DNA of 64,000 nt, from positions 77,421 to 141,420 of the forward strand of contig NZ_JAGGQW010000056.1 in NCBI RefSeq assembly GCF_018613065.1, written 5' to 3'. Below are positions 8,616-17,886 of this stretch, in pieces. A program made the position numbers and the translations under genes. Within the stretch, counting starts at the first letter, position 1, and each line of letters opens with the position of its first letter. The notes beneath the pieces were generated by a model. That model did not search any database, was not told the origin of the DNA, and saw only the letters and a list, made by a program, of their open reading frames with translations. The stretch comes from Bacillus sp. ISL-7. GTDB taxonomy: Bacteria; Bacillota; Bacilli; Bacillales_B; DSM-18226.

Positions 8616-8648
8616 ATAATAAGTACCAATGTAGAATCCAAAGAAAAA

Positions 8649-8674
8649 GGGGCTAACCCAATTAGTTAGTCCCA
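8649..8674 (-). terminator. Terminator of the 101-aa gene
   Basis: Stem GGGGCTAAC/GTTAGTCCC around CCAATTA; on the minus strand the stem is followed by CCCCTTTTTC. Confidence 0.75.
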
Positions 8675-8691
8675 GGTTTTACAACCCATTA

Positions 8692-8997
8692 TTATTGATT
8701 ATTCCTCATCCAATCGATAAGTTCTGCGATCGCATCCTCAAAATCGACAGCCGCCGTCCCGTCTTCTGGAATTTGCTCCATGCTATTATCGTATTCATCC
8801 AGCCTGACTATTAGTTCCTCCATACTTTCATCTGTGCTTTGTTTCTTTGATTGATATTTTTTGGCTTTATTTAAAAGGTCAGAGAACTGATCATCCTCAC
8901 CAATTTCGTCAACCATACTCCATACCTCTTGTAACACCGACTCCAATCTTTGTACCGATTCGTGCAACTTTTGTAATTTCTCAATTGAGTTTTCCAT
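8692..8997 (-). CDS. Hypothetical coiled-coil protein, 101 aa
   Basis: An acidic, Cys-free small protein. The first 35 residues are strongly heptad-like (IEKLQKLHESVQRLESVLQEV) and the C-terminal 40 are acidic with a helical end (AIAELIDWMRNNQ). It is not recognised as a named family. An AGGAAG-type RBS precedes the ATG, and a terminator follows the stop, so it is probably a genuine monocistronic gene. No function can be inferred from the neighbours. Confidence 0.65.
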   Translation of the reverse strand: MENSIEKLQKLHESVQRLESVLQEVWSMVDEIGEDDQFSDLLNKAKKYQSKKQSTDESMEELIVRLDEYDNSMEQIPEDGTAAVDFEDAIAELIDWMRNNQ

Positions 8998-9135
8998 TAT
9001 AAGTACTTCCTTTCTTTCTAAAAATGCAGCTCGTCTGTTTTATCTGATCCTTACTCAAACATATTATTTTCATATCCAATAACAACTATGAAAAAACATT
9101 CGATCATCCTTCCACAGCATTTTTACCATACATTA

Positions 9136-9358
9136 ATGTCACATAATCACCCCATTGTGGTGCATTTTCCGATTGCTCTAATCATTATCGCTACATGTTA
9201 TGATTTTTTGGATGGTAACAAAGCGTAGATTTTCACCGAAGAAAGGTTTTTGGCTGTGGACCGTAGCGTTTATTATTGCTTGGATAGCAATTGGCACTGG
9301 ACCCGAGCACGATTCTAGAGGAAATACAAATGTAAAAAAAACGCCTAAAGGCGTTTAA
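9136..9358 (+). pseudogene. Decayed DUF2231-type membrane protein
   Basis: An ATG at 9136 opens a 30-codon frame with HPIVVHFPIALIIIATCYD, the typical first helix of DUF2231 membrane proteins (HPxxVHFPIAL). It stops at a TAG at 9226. One base out of frame the homology continues (GFWLWTVAFIIAWIAIGTGPEHD), matching the second helix and the TG-PEHD end of that domain, and it then runs into a hairpin and stop at 9356. One frameshift plus loss of the middle and C terminus make this a remnant. Confidence 0.75.
9337..9358. terminator. Small hairpin, AACGCC/GGCGTT
   Basis: A 6-bp perfect stem with TAAA loop at 9340-9355, flanked by A-tract on the left and TTTAATAA on the right. It overlaps the stop codon of the 56-aa minus-strand gene, for which it acts as the likely terminator (A-run on the plus strand gives a T-run on the minus strand). 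Confidence 0.65.
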
Positions 9359-9525
9359 TAATTACACTTTGGACAAGGTTGAAAGCGGTGTTTTTCATGT
9401 CCGCATTGTCTGCACTTGTCTGAGTATTGTTTACTATTTTTAAACTTCCATTGTTCATACGTGATCCCATAAGAACCTTCATCGTTTAAGTATTTGATAT
9501 AATCATTCCCATAAGGATAGATCAA
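9355..9525 (-). CDS. Small zinc-ribbon protein, 56 aa (TTG start)
   Basis: Starts at a TTG at 9525 with GGAGGTG seven bases upstream and ends at TAA 9355. The C-terminal third contains two CxxC pairs (CRQCGHEKHRF and CPKC), a classic zinc ribbon. The N-terminal half is Tyr-rich and polar (IYPYGNDYIKYLNDEGSYG). Zinc binding is inferred from the four cysteines. Function and partners are unknown; it stands alone, with the DUF2231 remnant on the other side. Confidence 0.75.
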   Translation of the reverse strand: MIYPYGNDYIKYLNDEGSYGITYEQWKFKNSKQYSDKCRQCGHEKHRFQPCPKCNY

Positions 9526-9600
9526 CTAAATCACCTCCAGCGCTCCCTATAAATGTATGCGCTTACATACACTAAAAACACTGAAAATAAATAAAAAAAA

Positions 9601-9612
9601 GTGTCAGGCACC
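9601..9612. repeat. Dispersed element GTGTCAGGCACC, half copy
   Basis: Single arm of the 12-bp dispersed motif. Other copies lie at 19476, 44406/44435, 50424/50441, 54136 and 63052. Confidence 0.8.
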
Positions 9613-9670
9613 AATCATTTTCTGAAAGGGCCAAACACTTTCGCTGGCATAAGATGACCGACCTAAAAAA

Positions 9671-9700
9671 TTAGGACCAACCGTGAAAGGTTGATCCTAG
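9671..9700 (-). terminator. Terminator of the Gfo/Idh/MocA gene
   Basis: Stem AGGATCAACC/GGTTGGTCCT (one wobble) with a 6-nt loop, followed on the minus strand by AATTTTTTAGG. Confidence 0.85.
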
Positions 9701-9707
9701 TCCCATA

Positions 9708-10697
9708 CTACTGATAATAATTCTTCACCATTTCTCCCATGACCCAGTTCGTTCTGGTTCCTGTCACTCCACTGCTAGGGCAATGAGAGCTGCCACTTGT
9801 TAAGTCAGCCACAATCGTTTCGACAAGTGGTTGATGGACGTGCTCTGGTCGCTCGAAACTCCATTGCTCCGTTCCGCTCGCTGTCGTTAAAACAATGGGC
9901 TCGTTTCCGAAAGTGGAAAAGGTGATTTTCCCAAGGCTCCCCACGATTTCATTCACATCGACATCTTCAAAAGCAGTAAAACACCAATTTCCGACACCAT
10001 GGACGCCAGATTCAAACCGATATGTACCTGTTACGATATCTTCGGAACGATAATAGCCTGCTTGATTAGAAGCAAATCCTTGCACAGACGTAATCGGTCC
10101 AAGTAAAAAATCTAATAGATCAAGCGTATGGCTGGCTAGATCAAAAAATAGTCCCCCGCCTGCTAATTCAGGTTGAACTCGCCACGGAAGATGTTGTGGG
10201 TCCAACACATCTTCCGTAGCTTTTTGATATTGTGTTGATGATACAAACCGTACCTCACCAACTTCCCCATTTTCCAACAGCTCTTTTATTTTTAAAAATC
10301 GCTGTTGTGCCCTCCGGTAGTAAGCCACATATAATGGGACTCCTGCCTCTTCACATTCTGCAATCATCTCTTGGCATTCCGCGAAATTGCGTGCCATTGG
10401 CTTTTCTACATAAACAGGTTTCCCTGCCTTTGCTGCCTTGATTGTATATTCCTTATGCGAACCAGGCGGTGTTGCAATATAGATAGCATCTACATCTGGA
10501 TCGTTTATGAGTTCATCCGCATTATCGTACCATTTTCTAACATTGTGCCGGTCTGCATAATCTTTGGCAAGTTCCCCCGTTCTTCTCATAACGGCAACCA
10601 ACTCAGAATTATTAATTTTTTGGAAGGCTGGACCGCTTTTCACTTCTGTCACATCACCGCATCCAATGATTCCCCAACGAACTTTATCAAACTTCAT
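9708..10697 (-). CDS. Gfo/Idh/MocA-family NAD(P)-dependent oxidoreductase
   Basis: 329 aa from an ATG at 10697, with AAGGAG nine bases upstream; an in-frame ATG further up has no RBS. The N-terminal Rossmann fold begins WGIIGCGDVTEVKSGPAF. The EKPMARN motif, typical of this family and involved in sugar/nicotinamide positioning, lies near residue 97, and the C-terminal alpha/beta domain follows. Members oxidise or reduce sugars, inositols and related polyols; the substrate cannot be told from sequence. It lies 14 bases downstream of the SEC-C gene on the same strand, so the two may be cotranscribed. Confidence 0.88.
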   Translation of the reverse strand: MKFDKVRWGIIGCGDVTEVKSGPAFQKINNSELVAVMRRTGELAKDYADRHNVRKWYDNADELINDPDVDAIYIATPPGSHKEYTIKAAKAGKPVYVEKPMARNFAECQEMIAECEEAGVPLYVAYYRRAQQRFLKIKELLENGEVGEVRFVSSTQYQKATEDVLDPQHLPWRVQPELAGGGLFFDLASHTLDLLDFLLGPITSVQGFASNQAGYYRSEDIVTGTYRFESGVHGVGNWCFTAFEDVDVNEIVGSLGKITFSTFGNEPIVLTTASGTEQWSFERPEHVHQPLVETIVADLTSGSSHCPSSGVTGTRTNWVMGEMVKNYYQ

Positions 10698-10711
10698 CGC
10701 ACTTAATCTCC

Positions 10712-11875
10712 TTATTTGCCACAGCACTTTTTATATTTTTTGCCGCTTCCACACGGGCACGGATCATTTCGTCCTATTTTATTTTCAGTTAAAATTGGAC
10801 CGTTTTGGGAAATTCCACCCTGCTTGCTTTTATTTCTAAATTCTATTTCTCTTCCAAGTGCTGCTAGCTTCCAATTCATTAGTTCCGGATGTGGCTCGCC
10901 TAAAATGGAATAATAACTATAAACAGTCTGTTCAATATCTACGAGGCTTGAGAAGTATTCCTTTTTCATATGATCGCTAATTTCAGGAAGCGCATCTTTA
11001 GAAAGCTGATGACAGAGTGCTTCGATCAGAATATCCTGATCTTCGAGTTCATCTGAATATTGATAGGCCTCTCTCAAAACCTGAACAGCGAGGTCTGATT
11101 TAATATTTTCAATAACAGAACTAGCAAAAATAATCGAATCCGATTGCTTTAAATAAGGTCCAACCTCTTTCACAACCTTATCCGATTGAAACCGAATTAA
11201 CGCCGATGCAACTTCTTCTAACAAGATATCTTCATCACGGTTTAACAAACTGGATAGAAATGGGATATGCTTGTCAAGTTTCAGTAATCCAATCATATAC
11301 ACCGTCAAGATTCCATTAAATGAAAACCATTGTTCCTTTAATTCCTCTTGAAGAATCACTTCTACTTCATCTTCAGTGATCCAGCCATTTTGAACGATGC
11401 ATGCAGCCAGTTTTTTAGCTTGTATGTAAAGTGGATGTTGATAAGAATCCGCTTGGTCAAGAGTATTTATTGTTTTTGCATATTTATTCCAAACTTCTTC
11501 TTCCGTCCCGTTTACGATTAGCTCATATAATGGCCAACGATCCTCACCAATGTATCTTTGCAGTTGCTCTCTATATTTTAGAGCGAGCCTTGGATCGATA
11601 CGTTCTAACAAATTCACCGCTAAGTGGATCTTGGTCTTGTCCATCCTAGGAATATTTTCTAGTAAAACGTTGACAGCGTCTTCATTGATTTTCATGTTTT
11701 CTATGTAGATTAAAATAGAGGATTGCTTGTCCTGGTTTTTAAAGGCTTCCGTCAATAATTCGATTGTCCATTCTTCTGGGACGTTTGGATAATCGTGTAA
11801 TGCATGAAGCACCGTTTCTTGAATTAATATATCATGGCTAATCAAGTGTGGTTTAATTTTTTCAAAAAATGTCAA
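10712..11875 (-). CDS. HEAT-like repeat protein with C-terminal SEC-C zinc motif
   Basis: 387 aa from a TTG at 11875, preceded by GGAGGGG at eight bases; the frame is open to 11899, but the upstream ATG has no RBS. The body is a run of amphipathic helical pairs resembling HEAT/ARM repeats (for example [14 protein letters not shown]). The last 22 residues hold the SEC-C motif ([16 protein letters not shown]), a zinc-binding element known from SecA and many unrelated proteins. A soluble scaffold or binding protein is likely. No specific role is known. Confidence 0.8.
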   Translation of the reverse strand: MTFFEKIKPHLISHDILIQETVLHALHDYPNVPEEWTIELLTEAFKNQDKQSSILIYIENMKINEDAVNVLLENIPRMDKTKIHLAVNLLERIDPRLALKYREQLQRYIGEDRWPLYELIVNGTEEEVWNKYAKTINTLDQADSYQHPLYIQAKKLAACIVQNGWITEDEVEVILQEELKEQWFSFNGILTVYMIGLLKLDKHIPFLSSLLNRDEDILLEEVASALIRFQSDKVVKEVGPYLKQSDSIIFASSVIENIKSDLAVQVLREAYQYSDELEDQDILIEALCHQLSKDALPEISDHMKKEYFSSLVDIEQTVYSYYSILGEPHPELMNWKLAALGREIEFRNKSKQGGISQNGPILTENKIGRNDPCPCGSGKKYKKCCGK

Positions 11876-12129
11876 AATGAAATCCCCTCCACAATACAAT
11901 TGCTCAAACTCAATTTAATTATATTCTTTTTAGTCACCAGCTCCAAACAAGATTGTTTCATAATTAAACAATAATTATGCCATGAAAATATTTCATACAT
12001 AGTGAATCTTACATCAGCTCGAATATCATCTTTTCATACCTTTTTTCTAATGATTTTAAAGTATAAAGAACCCACATGAGTACATTATAAAAAAGGCTTG
12101 ACCATAAACAACATACAAGGGGGATTTTT

Positions 12130-12654
12130 ATGAGCGACTTTTTAGGATTATTCGGTGATGATAAATCACAAAACACTGAAAGTGAAAATAGCCAAACCAC
12201 TATGAGCAATCAAGGGAACGATCCCAGTACAAGTACCCAGGATACTAAAACTGACGGCTCTCTCCAGCTTCATAAAGAAGAGTTAGACATTGTAAAGAAT
12301 AATGTCGATGCTGGACAAGTAGTTATTTCTAAAGATGTCGTGGAAGAACAAAGAACTGTCGACGTTCCTGTAATGCACGAGGAAGTTGTCATAAAAAGAA
12401 CACCGTTAAATAACGAACGTAGCGATGGATCTACTATATCTCAGGAAACCATTACGATTCCTGTTACCCAGGAGCAAGTTGAGGTAAACAAGTATACGGT
12501 TGCGACCGAGGAGATTTCAGCTTCGAAACGTCAAATTGAGGATACTCAGAAAGTACAAGAGACACTCAGACACGAAGAGGCTCATGTTGATACAACCGGA
12601 AGTGTCGATATCGTTTCTGACGGGTCAAGCTTTAACGATATAAATAATAGCTAA
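12130..12654 (+). CDS. YsnF/AvaK-domain (DUF2382) stress-type protein
   Basis: 174 aa with AAGGGGGA before the ATG. Residues 1-45 are a polar Ser/Thr/Asn/Gln-rich linker. Residues 45-160 form the DUF2382 domain, with the pattern LHKEELDIVKNNVDAGQVVISKDV and later IPVTQEQVEVNKY. In Bacillus this family (YsnF) is linked to general stress, but its biochemical role is unknown. It is followed by a strong hairpin and then a second, diverged copy of the domain on the same strand, suggesting an old tandem duplication. Confidence 0.85.
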   Translation: MSDFLGLFGDDKSQNTESENSQTTMSNQGNDPSTSTQDTKTDGSLQLHKEELDIVKNNVDAGQVVISKDVVEEQRTVDVPVMHEEVVIKRTPLNNERSDGSTISQETITIPVTQEQVEVNKYTVATEEISASKRQIEDTQKVQETLRHEEAHVDTTGSVDIVSDGSSFNDINNS

Positions 12655-12660
12655 AAACAA

Positions 12661-12697
12661 AAACACCTTTTCATTGCTGGGCAATGGAAAGGTGTTT
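12661..12697 (+). terminator. Terminator between the two DUF2382 genes
   Basis: Long stem AAACACCTTTTCATTGC/GCAATGGAAAGGTGTTT, nearly perfect, loop TGG. The T-run is short (TTT), so read-through into the next gene is possible. Confidence 0.75.
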
Positions 12698-12728
12698 GCA
12701 CTACTTTCCAATGGAGGGAGAGATTAAG

Positions 12729-13133
12729 TTGCCTGAAAAGAAGACCGAGCATCAAGAAGATAAAACGATCCAACTACATAAGGAAGAATTGCAGGTTAAC
12801 AAGAAGTGGGTTGTGACGGCAGATGTTAGAGTATATAAGAAAACGTATACCCTGGAGAAACAAATTGTCGTTCCTATAATCCGTGAAGAGCTAATTATTG
12901 AGAAAAAGATATTAAATCCAGAAAGTGGAACAACTACACAAATTGAAACCACTCAAATTCCTCTCTGCGAAGATCGTATTGAGGTCATATTAAACCCAAC
13001 TATCCTTAATGATGTAGAAATTTTTAGGAATCAGTTTGAAGAGATTATTCAGATTAACGAAAATGTGAAAGAAGAAAAAGTCCAAATAGATACAATTGGG
13101 GATGTAAAAGTAGTGGTTGATGATAAATTGTAG
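12729..13133 (+). CDS. Second YsnF/AvaK-domain (DUF2382) protein
   Basis: 134 aa from a TTG at 12729, chosen for GGAGGG ten bases upstream; a longer frame from 12684 would begin inside the preceding hairpin. It has the same fold as its neighbour (IQLHKEELQVNKKWVVTADVR, then IPLCEDRIEVILNP) but lacks the polar N-terminal linker. Sequence identity between the two is modest. It is Lys/Glu/Ile-rich and probably cytoplasmic. The function of the family is unknown. Confidence 0.75.
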   Translation: MPEKKTEHQEDKTIQLHKEELQVNKKWVVTADVRVYKKTYTLEKQIVVPIIREELIIEKKILNPESGTTTQIETTQIPLCEDRIEVILNPTILNDVEIFRNQFEEIIQINENVKEEKVQIDTIGDVKVVVDDKL

Positions 13134-13145
13134 AAAGCTATAATA

Positions 13146-13189
13146 ATGTAAAAACTCGCCAAGTTAATATTGGCAAGTTTTTACATTAT
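13146..13189. terminator. Bidirectional terminator between converging genes
   Basis: Stem AATGTAAAAACTCGCCAA/TTGGCAAGTTTTTACATT (one mismatch) between the plus-strand DUF2382 gene and the minus-strand GH3 gene. Confidence 0.9.
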
Positions 13190-13203
13190 GACTCTTAGCT
13201 AAA

Positions 13204-15327
13204 TTAATAGGTTAATCCATGACCAAGTTTATAGATATTCCCATCGCTATCTTTATAAGCATAGTTAAGTCCTTCAGGCATATATTCGTCCTTGACATAA
13301 CCCGGTACATCATTTCTCGACACGCACTCACCATTTTCATCAACCGCAATGACCGCTTCACTCGCTGGCAATGTCAACGGTAACACACCTACTGGTGAGC
13401 TATTGCCCGCCATAACCTCATACTGTGCCTTATAGTAGGTATCATATCCAGCGATCAATGCATCTGCCAATGGCTCAACATTTCCAAGGATCCATGGCAG
13501 AATGACATTAACACTCATGATTACTTTGCCGCCACGAATATGGATACTGTCGGCCACTTCTTTTAAATGGTTCATCCCACTCAAAGTCGTTTCTTGGTAG
13601 GAAGTACCATCCAAAGCAGCTACCGTTTTATCTTCGCATATTTCAAGTTCTAATAGTCCTGGTGTCGCATTGAAATAAGCTCCAGATTTTGGACTTAAAA
13701 ATAATATAGCTACATCAGCTTCTTCATGATTATCGGTCAAAGTAAATTGACCAAGCTCTTGACATTCCTGTCTAGCTTTTTCAGTATATGAAGTTGCTCG
13801 TTCGGTCTCCTTGTGGAAAACTTCCACATAAACCTTCTTACCCTCAAGATTTTCAGCTGTTAAAGGTAATGTCTGCTTCTGATTCTTAAGTACAGTTACC
13901 GATTTTTTATGCGCTTCATAAGCAGCTTCCCAGTTTGCTGGATTTTTCACCGCTTCAGCAGCATGGTCGGGTGAAATATACGTACGGTCATCAAATAGTC
14001 CTAATGCAAACATTTCTGTAAGCAGTCGTACATTGGCCTCATTAATCCGCTTCTCACTGATCCATTTCTTTTCGATCGCTTTTTTTAGGTTTTCAATATC
14101 ATTAGTGTCAGAAATAAGATCTGTCCCCGCATTAATCGCTTTAGCAAAACGTTCCGCCTCGCTTAAGGTTTCAACGCCCCAGCTCATTTTACTTGTAACG
14201 CCGCTGTCGCTATTTATATAACCCTTGAACCCTAGTTTTTCTCTAAGGATCGTATTTAAGAAATAATGATTAAATGTAAAACCAACCTCTTCGAAAGGAA
14301 TGTCTTCCCCTTCGAATTCTTGAACCACACTTTTCTTGATACTAGGAATCGAATAATATGGCATCATAGATGAAGTCCCATGTTCTACCGCTGCCCGAAA
14401 CGGAGGCAGGTGATACTTTTCTAGACTCCCTGGCGTTGGGTATAGGTTCCATTTCCCCTCTTCATAATGTGGATCAAATCCATTTTCCCTTGGTCCACCG
14501 CCAGGAAAATGCTTGGTCGTCATAGCAATACTATGATTTCCGAGGGTCTTCCCTTGAAAGCCGTCAATGATGCGGCCGATAACATCAGAAATAAATTCTG
14601 GGTCTTCACCGAATGTACCATATATCCGCTGCCATCTCGGGTCCGTAACAGTATCCGCCATATACATATATCCTTTTCTTATTCCAACCGCATCCCACTC
14701 ATCATGTGCGATTTGGGCGAATTGGCTAATAAGAGAGGCATCACCGCCATTTTTCATATCTCCTTTTGCCGCTGCAGCAAGTCCTAACGTTCCAGGCCAA
14801 GTGGAAAAAATCCCAGCTGCATCATTCATACCAAAAATGAATTCAGTATTTTCGTTTCTTGAATTCGATGCGATTAAACAAGGAATACCAAGGCGTGTTC
14901 CCTCACATACTTCATTCATGGTATTCACCCATTCTGCCATTTCGGATGGACTCCAATTGTCTCTTAGAATAAAGTGGCGCAAATGCATGTTTTCAATCGT
15001 ATGCGTGGTTCCATATACTTTTGCCAGTGCAAAAATAGTTTCGCCCTTTTCAACAATTCCTTCATCTAACACACCATCATGGCTTGTCTTACTCTTATCT
15101 TTTTGAGAAAGACCCATCTGACGAGAATTAATAAGCATCATTCCGACCTTTTCATCGGTATTCATCAATGAGACTAGGTTCTCCGCACGTTCTCTCGGAC
15201 TTAAACGCCAATCCTTATATGGTTCTAATTTCCCACTGTTATTCAGATCTTTAAATTTTAGTCCATCAACTTCAATAATGTTCTTGACTCTTACTTCTAA
15301 ATTCGGTTGTTTATGGTTAACTTCCAT
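13204..15327 (-). CDS. Glycoside hydrolase family 3 beta-glycosidase
   Basis: 707 aa, cytoplasmic (no signal peptide). The N-terminal (beta/alpha)8 domain contains the GH3 KHFPGGGPRENGFDPHYEEG stretch, and GYINSDSGVTSKMSWG holds the likely nucleophile Asp in the SDSG context. The C-terminal alpha/beta domain begins near residue 470 (SVTVLKNQKQTLPL). Family members release beta-linked glucose or xylose from oligosaccharides. GGAGG precedes the ATG, and a good cre-like site lies about 80 bases upstream. It is transcribed after the AraC-family gene on the same strand, which may regulate it. Confidence 0.9.
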   Translation of the reverse strand: MEVNHKQPNLEVRVKNIIEVDGLKFKDLNNSGKLEPYKDWRLSPRERAENLVSLMNTDEKVGMMLINSRQMGLSQKDKSKTSHDGVLDEGIVEKGETIFALAKVYGTTHTIENMHLRHFILRDNWSPSEMAEWVNTMNEVCEGTRLGIPCLIASNSRNENTEFIFGMNDAAGIFSTWPGTLGLAAAAKGDMKNGGDASLISQFAQIAHDEWDAVGIRKGYMYMADTVTDPRWQRIYGTFGEDPEFISDVIGRIIDGFQGKTLGNHSIAMTTKHFPGGGPRENGFDPHYEEGKWNLYPTPGSLEKYHLPPFRAAVEHGTSSMMPYYSIPSIKKSVVQEFEGEDIPFEEVGFTFNHYFLNTILREKLGFKGYINSDSGVTSKMSWGVETLSEAERFAKAINAGTDLISDTNDIENLKKAIEKKWISEKRINEANVRLLTEMFALGLFDDRTYISPDHAAEAVKNPANWEAAYEAHKKSVTVLKNQKQTLPLTAENLEGKKVYVEVFHKETERATSYTEKARQECQELGQFTLTDNHEEADVAILFLSPKSGAYFNATPGLLELEICEDKTVAALDGTSYQETTLSGMNHLKEVADSIHIRGGKVIMSVNVILPWILGNVEPLADALIAGYDTYYKAQYEVMAGNSSPVGVLPLTLPASEAVIAVDENGECVSRNDVPGYVKDEYMPEGLNYAYKDSDGNIYKLGHGLTY

Positions 15328-15403
15328 TTGAATGCCTCCTTAACTTGTTCATCCCCATCATTCGGGAAAAGTTGGGACAAGTGATAGATTCATGTTAGCA
15401 ATT

Positions 15404-15417
15404 TGAGTTCGTTTTCA
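15404..15417 (-). promoter_or_regulatory. Candidate cre (CcpA) site upstream of the GH3 gene
   Basis: The minus strand reads TGAAAACGAACTCA, matching the cre consensus TGWAANCGNTNWCA at all fixed positions except one. It lies 77-90 bases upstream of the start codon, fitting carbon catabolite repression of a sugar hydrolase. Confidence 0.5.
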
Positions 15418-15548
15418 CATCCATTATTGTTAACTTTTATATAAAATTGAACAGTATTTTAAATTATTTTTTATAAATAAAATTTATTTAGAGTGAAATT
15501 GAATCAAATTTATAAAAATACAAAGTTAACGTTGAAGAGTCAATGATT

Positions 15549-16781
15549 TTAATCATACTCCTTTTTTTCTAATGGTTTACTCCCTTTATACTCTGTAGCT
15601 GTCATTCCTTTTATTTCTTTAAATACTTTACAAAAATAATTATAGCTGCTAAAACCCACTTGAATACCAATATCTGTAATAGATAAATGACCCTGTTCCA
15701 TAAGAAAAATTGCCTCTTCAATCCGCTTTTTATGAATATAATCAATGACACTTATATTCAATTCTTTTTTAAACTTCTTCGCAAGATATGCTCGATTAAA
15801 TCCAATTTCAGCTGCTACAGATTGCACATTTATAGTTTCCTTAAAGTGGATATTTATATACATTAATGCTTTCCTTACAACAGAACTATATCCATTAACA
15901 GCAAAATTCTTAACCGCATCACAATATTCTTCAATCATACTGAAATTTATCGCATCTAAATCGGACATCGCTACCGCTGCCTCAATCTTAAGTGCGAATT
16001 TTTCCGAAATAGCATGTAAATATTGAGGTTCAACTCCTCCCTTAGCAGCAGCCATCCTATTCATAGTATTACTTGAAAAGCTAAGATTTTTTTTCGCTCG
16101 CAAAGGATTCCCTGGAACTCTATATGAAAAATCACCTGTGAATTCAATCAAAGCTTTCATTGCATTTTCCTTATCCCCAGTTTCGATAAAATGTAAAAAT
16201 TTCTTTTCTGCCTCATACCTTAGCTTAACTTCCAAACCATCTTGGCCATAATCCTGCGGCTGTACATCCGGTTGATATTGCTCACTATGCTTTTTTGTCG
16301 TAATAAAATGGGAGTCAACTCGCGGATTCGCTAATAGATTCACTAACAAATCGCCAATTGCTATGTATGATTGTCCCAAATAGGGTAAGGATTTATAAAA
16401 ATTCTCCAATGGTTTTACCCAATTATTTTCAAGATGATTTTCCCTCATCGCATTCCAGATAAAATGGTCAGTGACCCGCTCATTCAAGAAAGGCCCAACC
16501 AAAACCATTCCTTGAAACAGTTCTTCCTCGTTTATAGGCATCGCCATATACGATAGTTGGAATGAATCTGTATGAATACAAAAACTGTTTTTATTTGCCT
16601 TTTCTAAAGCTTTTTTAAGGTCCAAATAGATTTTTTTTCGAGCTTCTGCAAAAATTAGGGGTTCACTATCATCAGATATGTGCAGAATCGTTTGAAATTG
16701 ATGATCGACCGCTTGTACATCAATATTAAAAGCATTTTTAATTAGCCAACATTTACTTATCAGTTCATCCACTAATATCAC
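15549..16781 (-). CDS. AraC-family transcriptional regulator
   Basis: 410 aa. The C-terminal 100 residues are a double helix-turn-helix AraC domain: VQSVAAEIGFNRAYLAKKFKKE and the family signature ITDIGIQVGFSSYNYFCKVF. The N-terminal 300 residues look like a sensor domain of the type found in other Firmicute AraC regulators near surface or sugar genes. The effector is unknown. It precedes the GH3 glycosidase on the same strand with a 221-base gap, so it is a good candidate for controlling it in response to an oligosaccharide. Confidence 0.9.
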   Translation of the reverse strand: MILVDELISKCWLIKNAFNIDVQAVDHQFQTILHISDDSEPLIFAEARKKIYLDLKKALEKANKNSFCIHTDSFQLSYMAMPINEEELFQGMVLVGPFLNERVTDHFIWNAMRENHLENNWVKPLENFYKSLPYLGQSYIAIGDLLVNLLANPRVDSHFITTKKHSEQYQPDVQPQDYGQDGLEVKLRYEAEKKFLHFIETGDKENAMKALIEFTGDFSYRVPGNPLRAKKNLSFSSNTMNRMAAAKGGVEPQYLHAISEKFALKIEAAVAMSDLDAINFSMIEEYCDAVKNFAVNGYSSVVRKALMYINIHFKETINVQSVAAEIGFNRAYLAKKFKKELNISVIDYIHKKRIEEAIFLMEQGHLSITDIGIQVGFSSYNYFCKVFKEIKGMTATEYKGSKPLEKKEYD

Positions 16782-17030
16782 CCTTCAGAATCCTTTAAAA
16801 CTATGTAATAAAATCAAAGAAAGAATGTAATCCACTGAAAATCTAGCAAAATTTTAATACTATAAATTCATTTCTTGAACTAACTATCTCTCCGGAAACC
16901 GCGAAATTATCTTGATTTCAGAGGATTTTCTTTTTGTTTTATTATAGAAGATTATGTGAAATTATCAAACTTCCCAGGATTTGGAAACCATGAAGATACA
17001 CCAATCAATGAGATTTAATGGTTATAGATG

Positions 17031-17070
17031 AAAATACCTCTCCATAATTTTATTATGGAGAGGTATTTTT
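17031..17070. terminator. Orphan bidirectional hairpin
   Basis: Stem AATACCTCTCCATAA/TTATGGAGAGGTATT with a short TTTTA loop, flanked by A- and T-runs. No gene ends next to it; the 16782-17184 gap otherwise holds nothing I recognise. Confidence 0.7.
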
Positions 17071-17111
17071 ACTGTTTCTTAATGCTGAATACTCTTCAAT
17101 ATTAAAAAAAA

Positions 17112-17142
17112 ACACCTTTATCATTTGACTAAGATAAAGGTG
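17112..17142 (-). terminator. Terminator of the transaldolase gene
   Basis: Stem GCACCTTTATC/GATAAAGGTG followed on the minus strand by a long T-run (TTTTTTTTT). Confidence 0.9.
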
Positions 17143-17184
17143 CTTAAATAACTCTATATAGAAATACGTATTAAGAATCTGTTT

Positions 17185-17847
17185 TTAAACAGTCGTTTTC
17201 CAGTCTGCAGCAAATTTTTCAATCCCTTGATCTGTTAATGGATGTTTTGATAATTGCTCAATTACCTTGAATGGAATCGTTGAAATATGAGCTCCAGCCA
17301 TCGCTACACGGGTTACATGATCTGGATGACGAACAGATGCAGCAATGATTTGTGAATCCAAGTTTTGAATCTGGAACATCTTAGCAATTTTTGCGACTAA
17401 TTCTACACCATCTTCGTTAATATCATCCAACCGACCTAAGAATGGTGAAACATAAGTTGCACCTGCTCGTGCAGCGAGCAATGCTTGGTTCACACTAAAA
17501 ATCAAGGTAACGTTGGTTTTTACACCTTTTTTCGTTAGATAACGGCAAGCCTCTAATCCATCTAACGTCATTGGAAGTTTAATGGTGATGTTTTTATCGC
17601 CACCGTTAATTTTAATAAGTTCGTTTGCTTCTGCAATCATTTGATCAGCAGTCAAAGCATTAGGCGTTACCTCTGCAGAAACAGACTCAACCTCTGGTAC
17701 AGCATTAAGGATTTCAGCAATACGGTCTTCGAATTTTACTCCCTCTTTTGCCACTAAAGAAGGGTTGGTTGTTACTCCTGATAACACACCAATTTTATAG
17801 GCTTTTTTGATTTCCTCTAGGTTTGCAGTATCGATAAAAAATTTCAT
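17185..17847 (-). CDS. fsa: Fructose-6-phosphate aldolase / small transaldolase
   Basis: 220 aa, the length of the short transaldolase/FSA subfamily. It starts [16 protein letters not shown] and contains the [14 protein letters not shown] signature near residues 23-36. The Schiff-base lysine is K90 in ITIKLPMT. The enzyme transfers or cleaves dihydroxyacetone units (sedoheptulose-7-P/glyceraldehyde-3-P, or fructose-6-P). AGGAAAAAG precedes the ATG. Directly upstream lies a decayed fragment of 6-phosphogluconate dehydrogenase, so the locus once formed a pentose-phosphate pair. Transaldolase versus aldolase activity cannot be separated by eye. Confidence 0.9.
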   Translation of the reverse strand: MKFFIDTANLEEIKKAYKIGVLSGVTTNPSLVAKEGVKFEDRIAEILNAVPEVESVSAEVTPNALTADQMIAEANELIKINGGDKNITIKLPMTLDGLEACRYLTKKGVKTNVTLIFSVNQALLAARAGATYVSPFLGRLDDINEDGVELVAKIAKMFQIQNLDSQIIAASVRHPDHVTRVAMAGAHISTIPFKVIEQLSKHPLTDQGIEKFAADWKTTV

Positions 17848-17886
17848 AATCTTTTTCCTCCAATTTTAATAAAATAAATGCTTTTT

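Noticed and set aside
8359..8619. Plus-strand frame of 86 aa with heptad-like YERIF/NGRIF/YQRI units
   Set aside because: The periodicity comes from the 21-bp DNA repeat; no RBS and no recognisable protein family.
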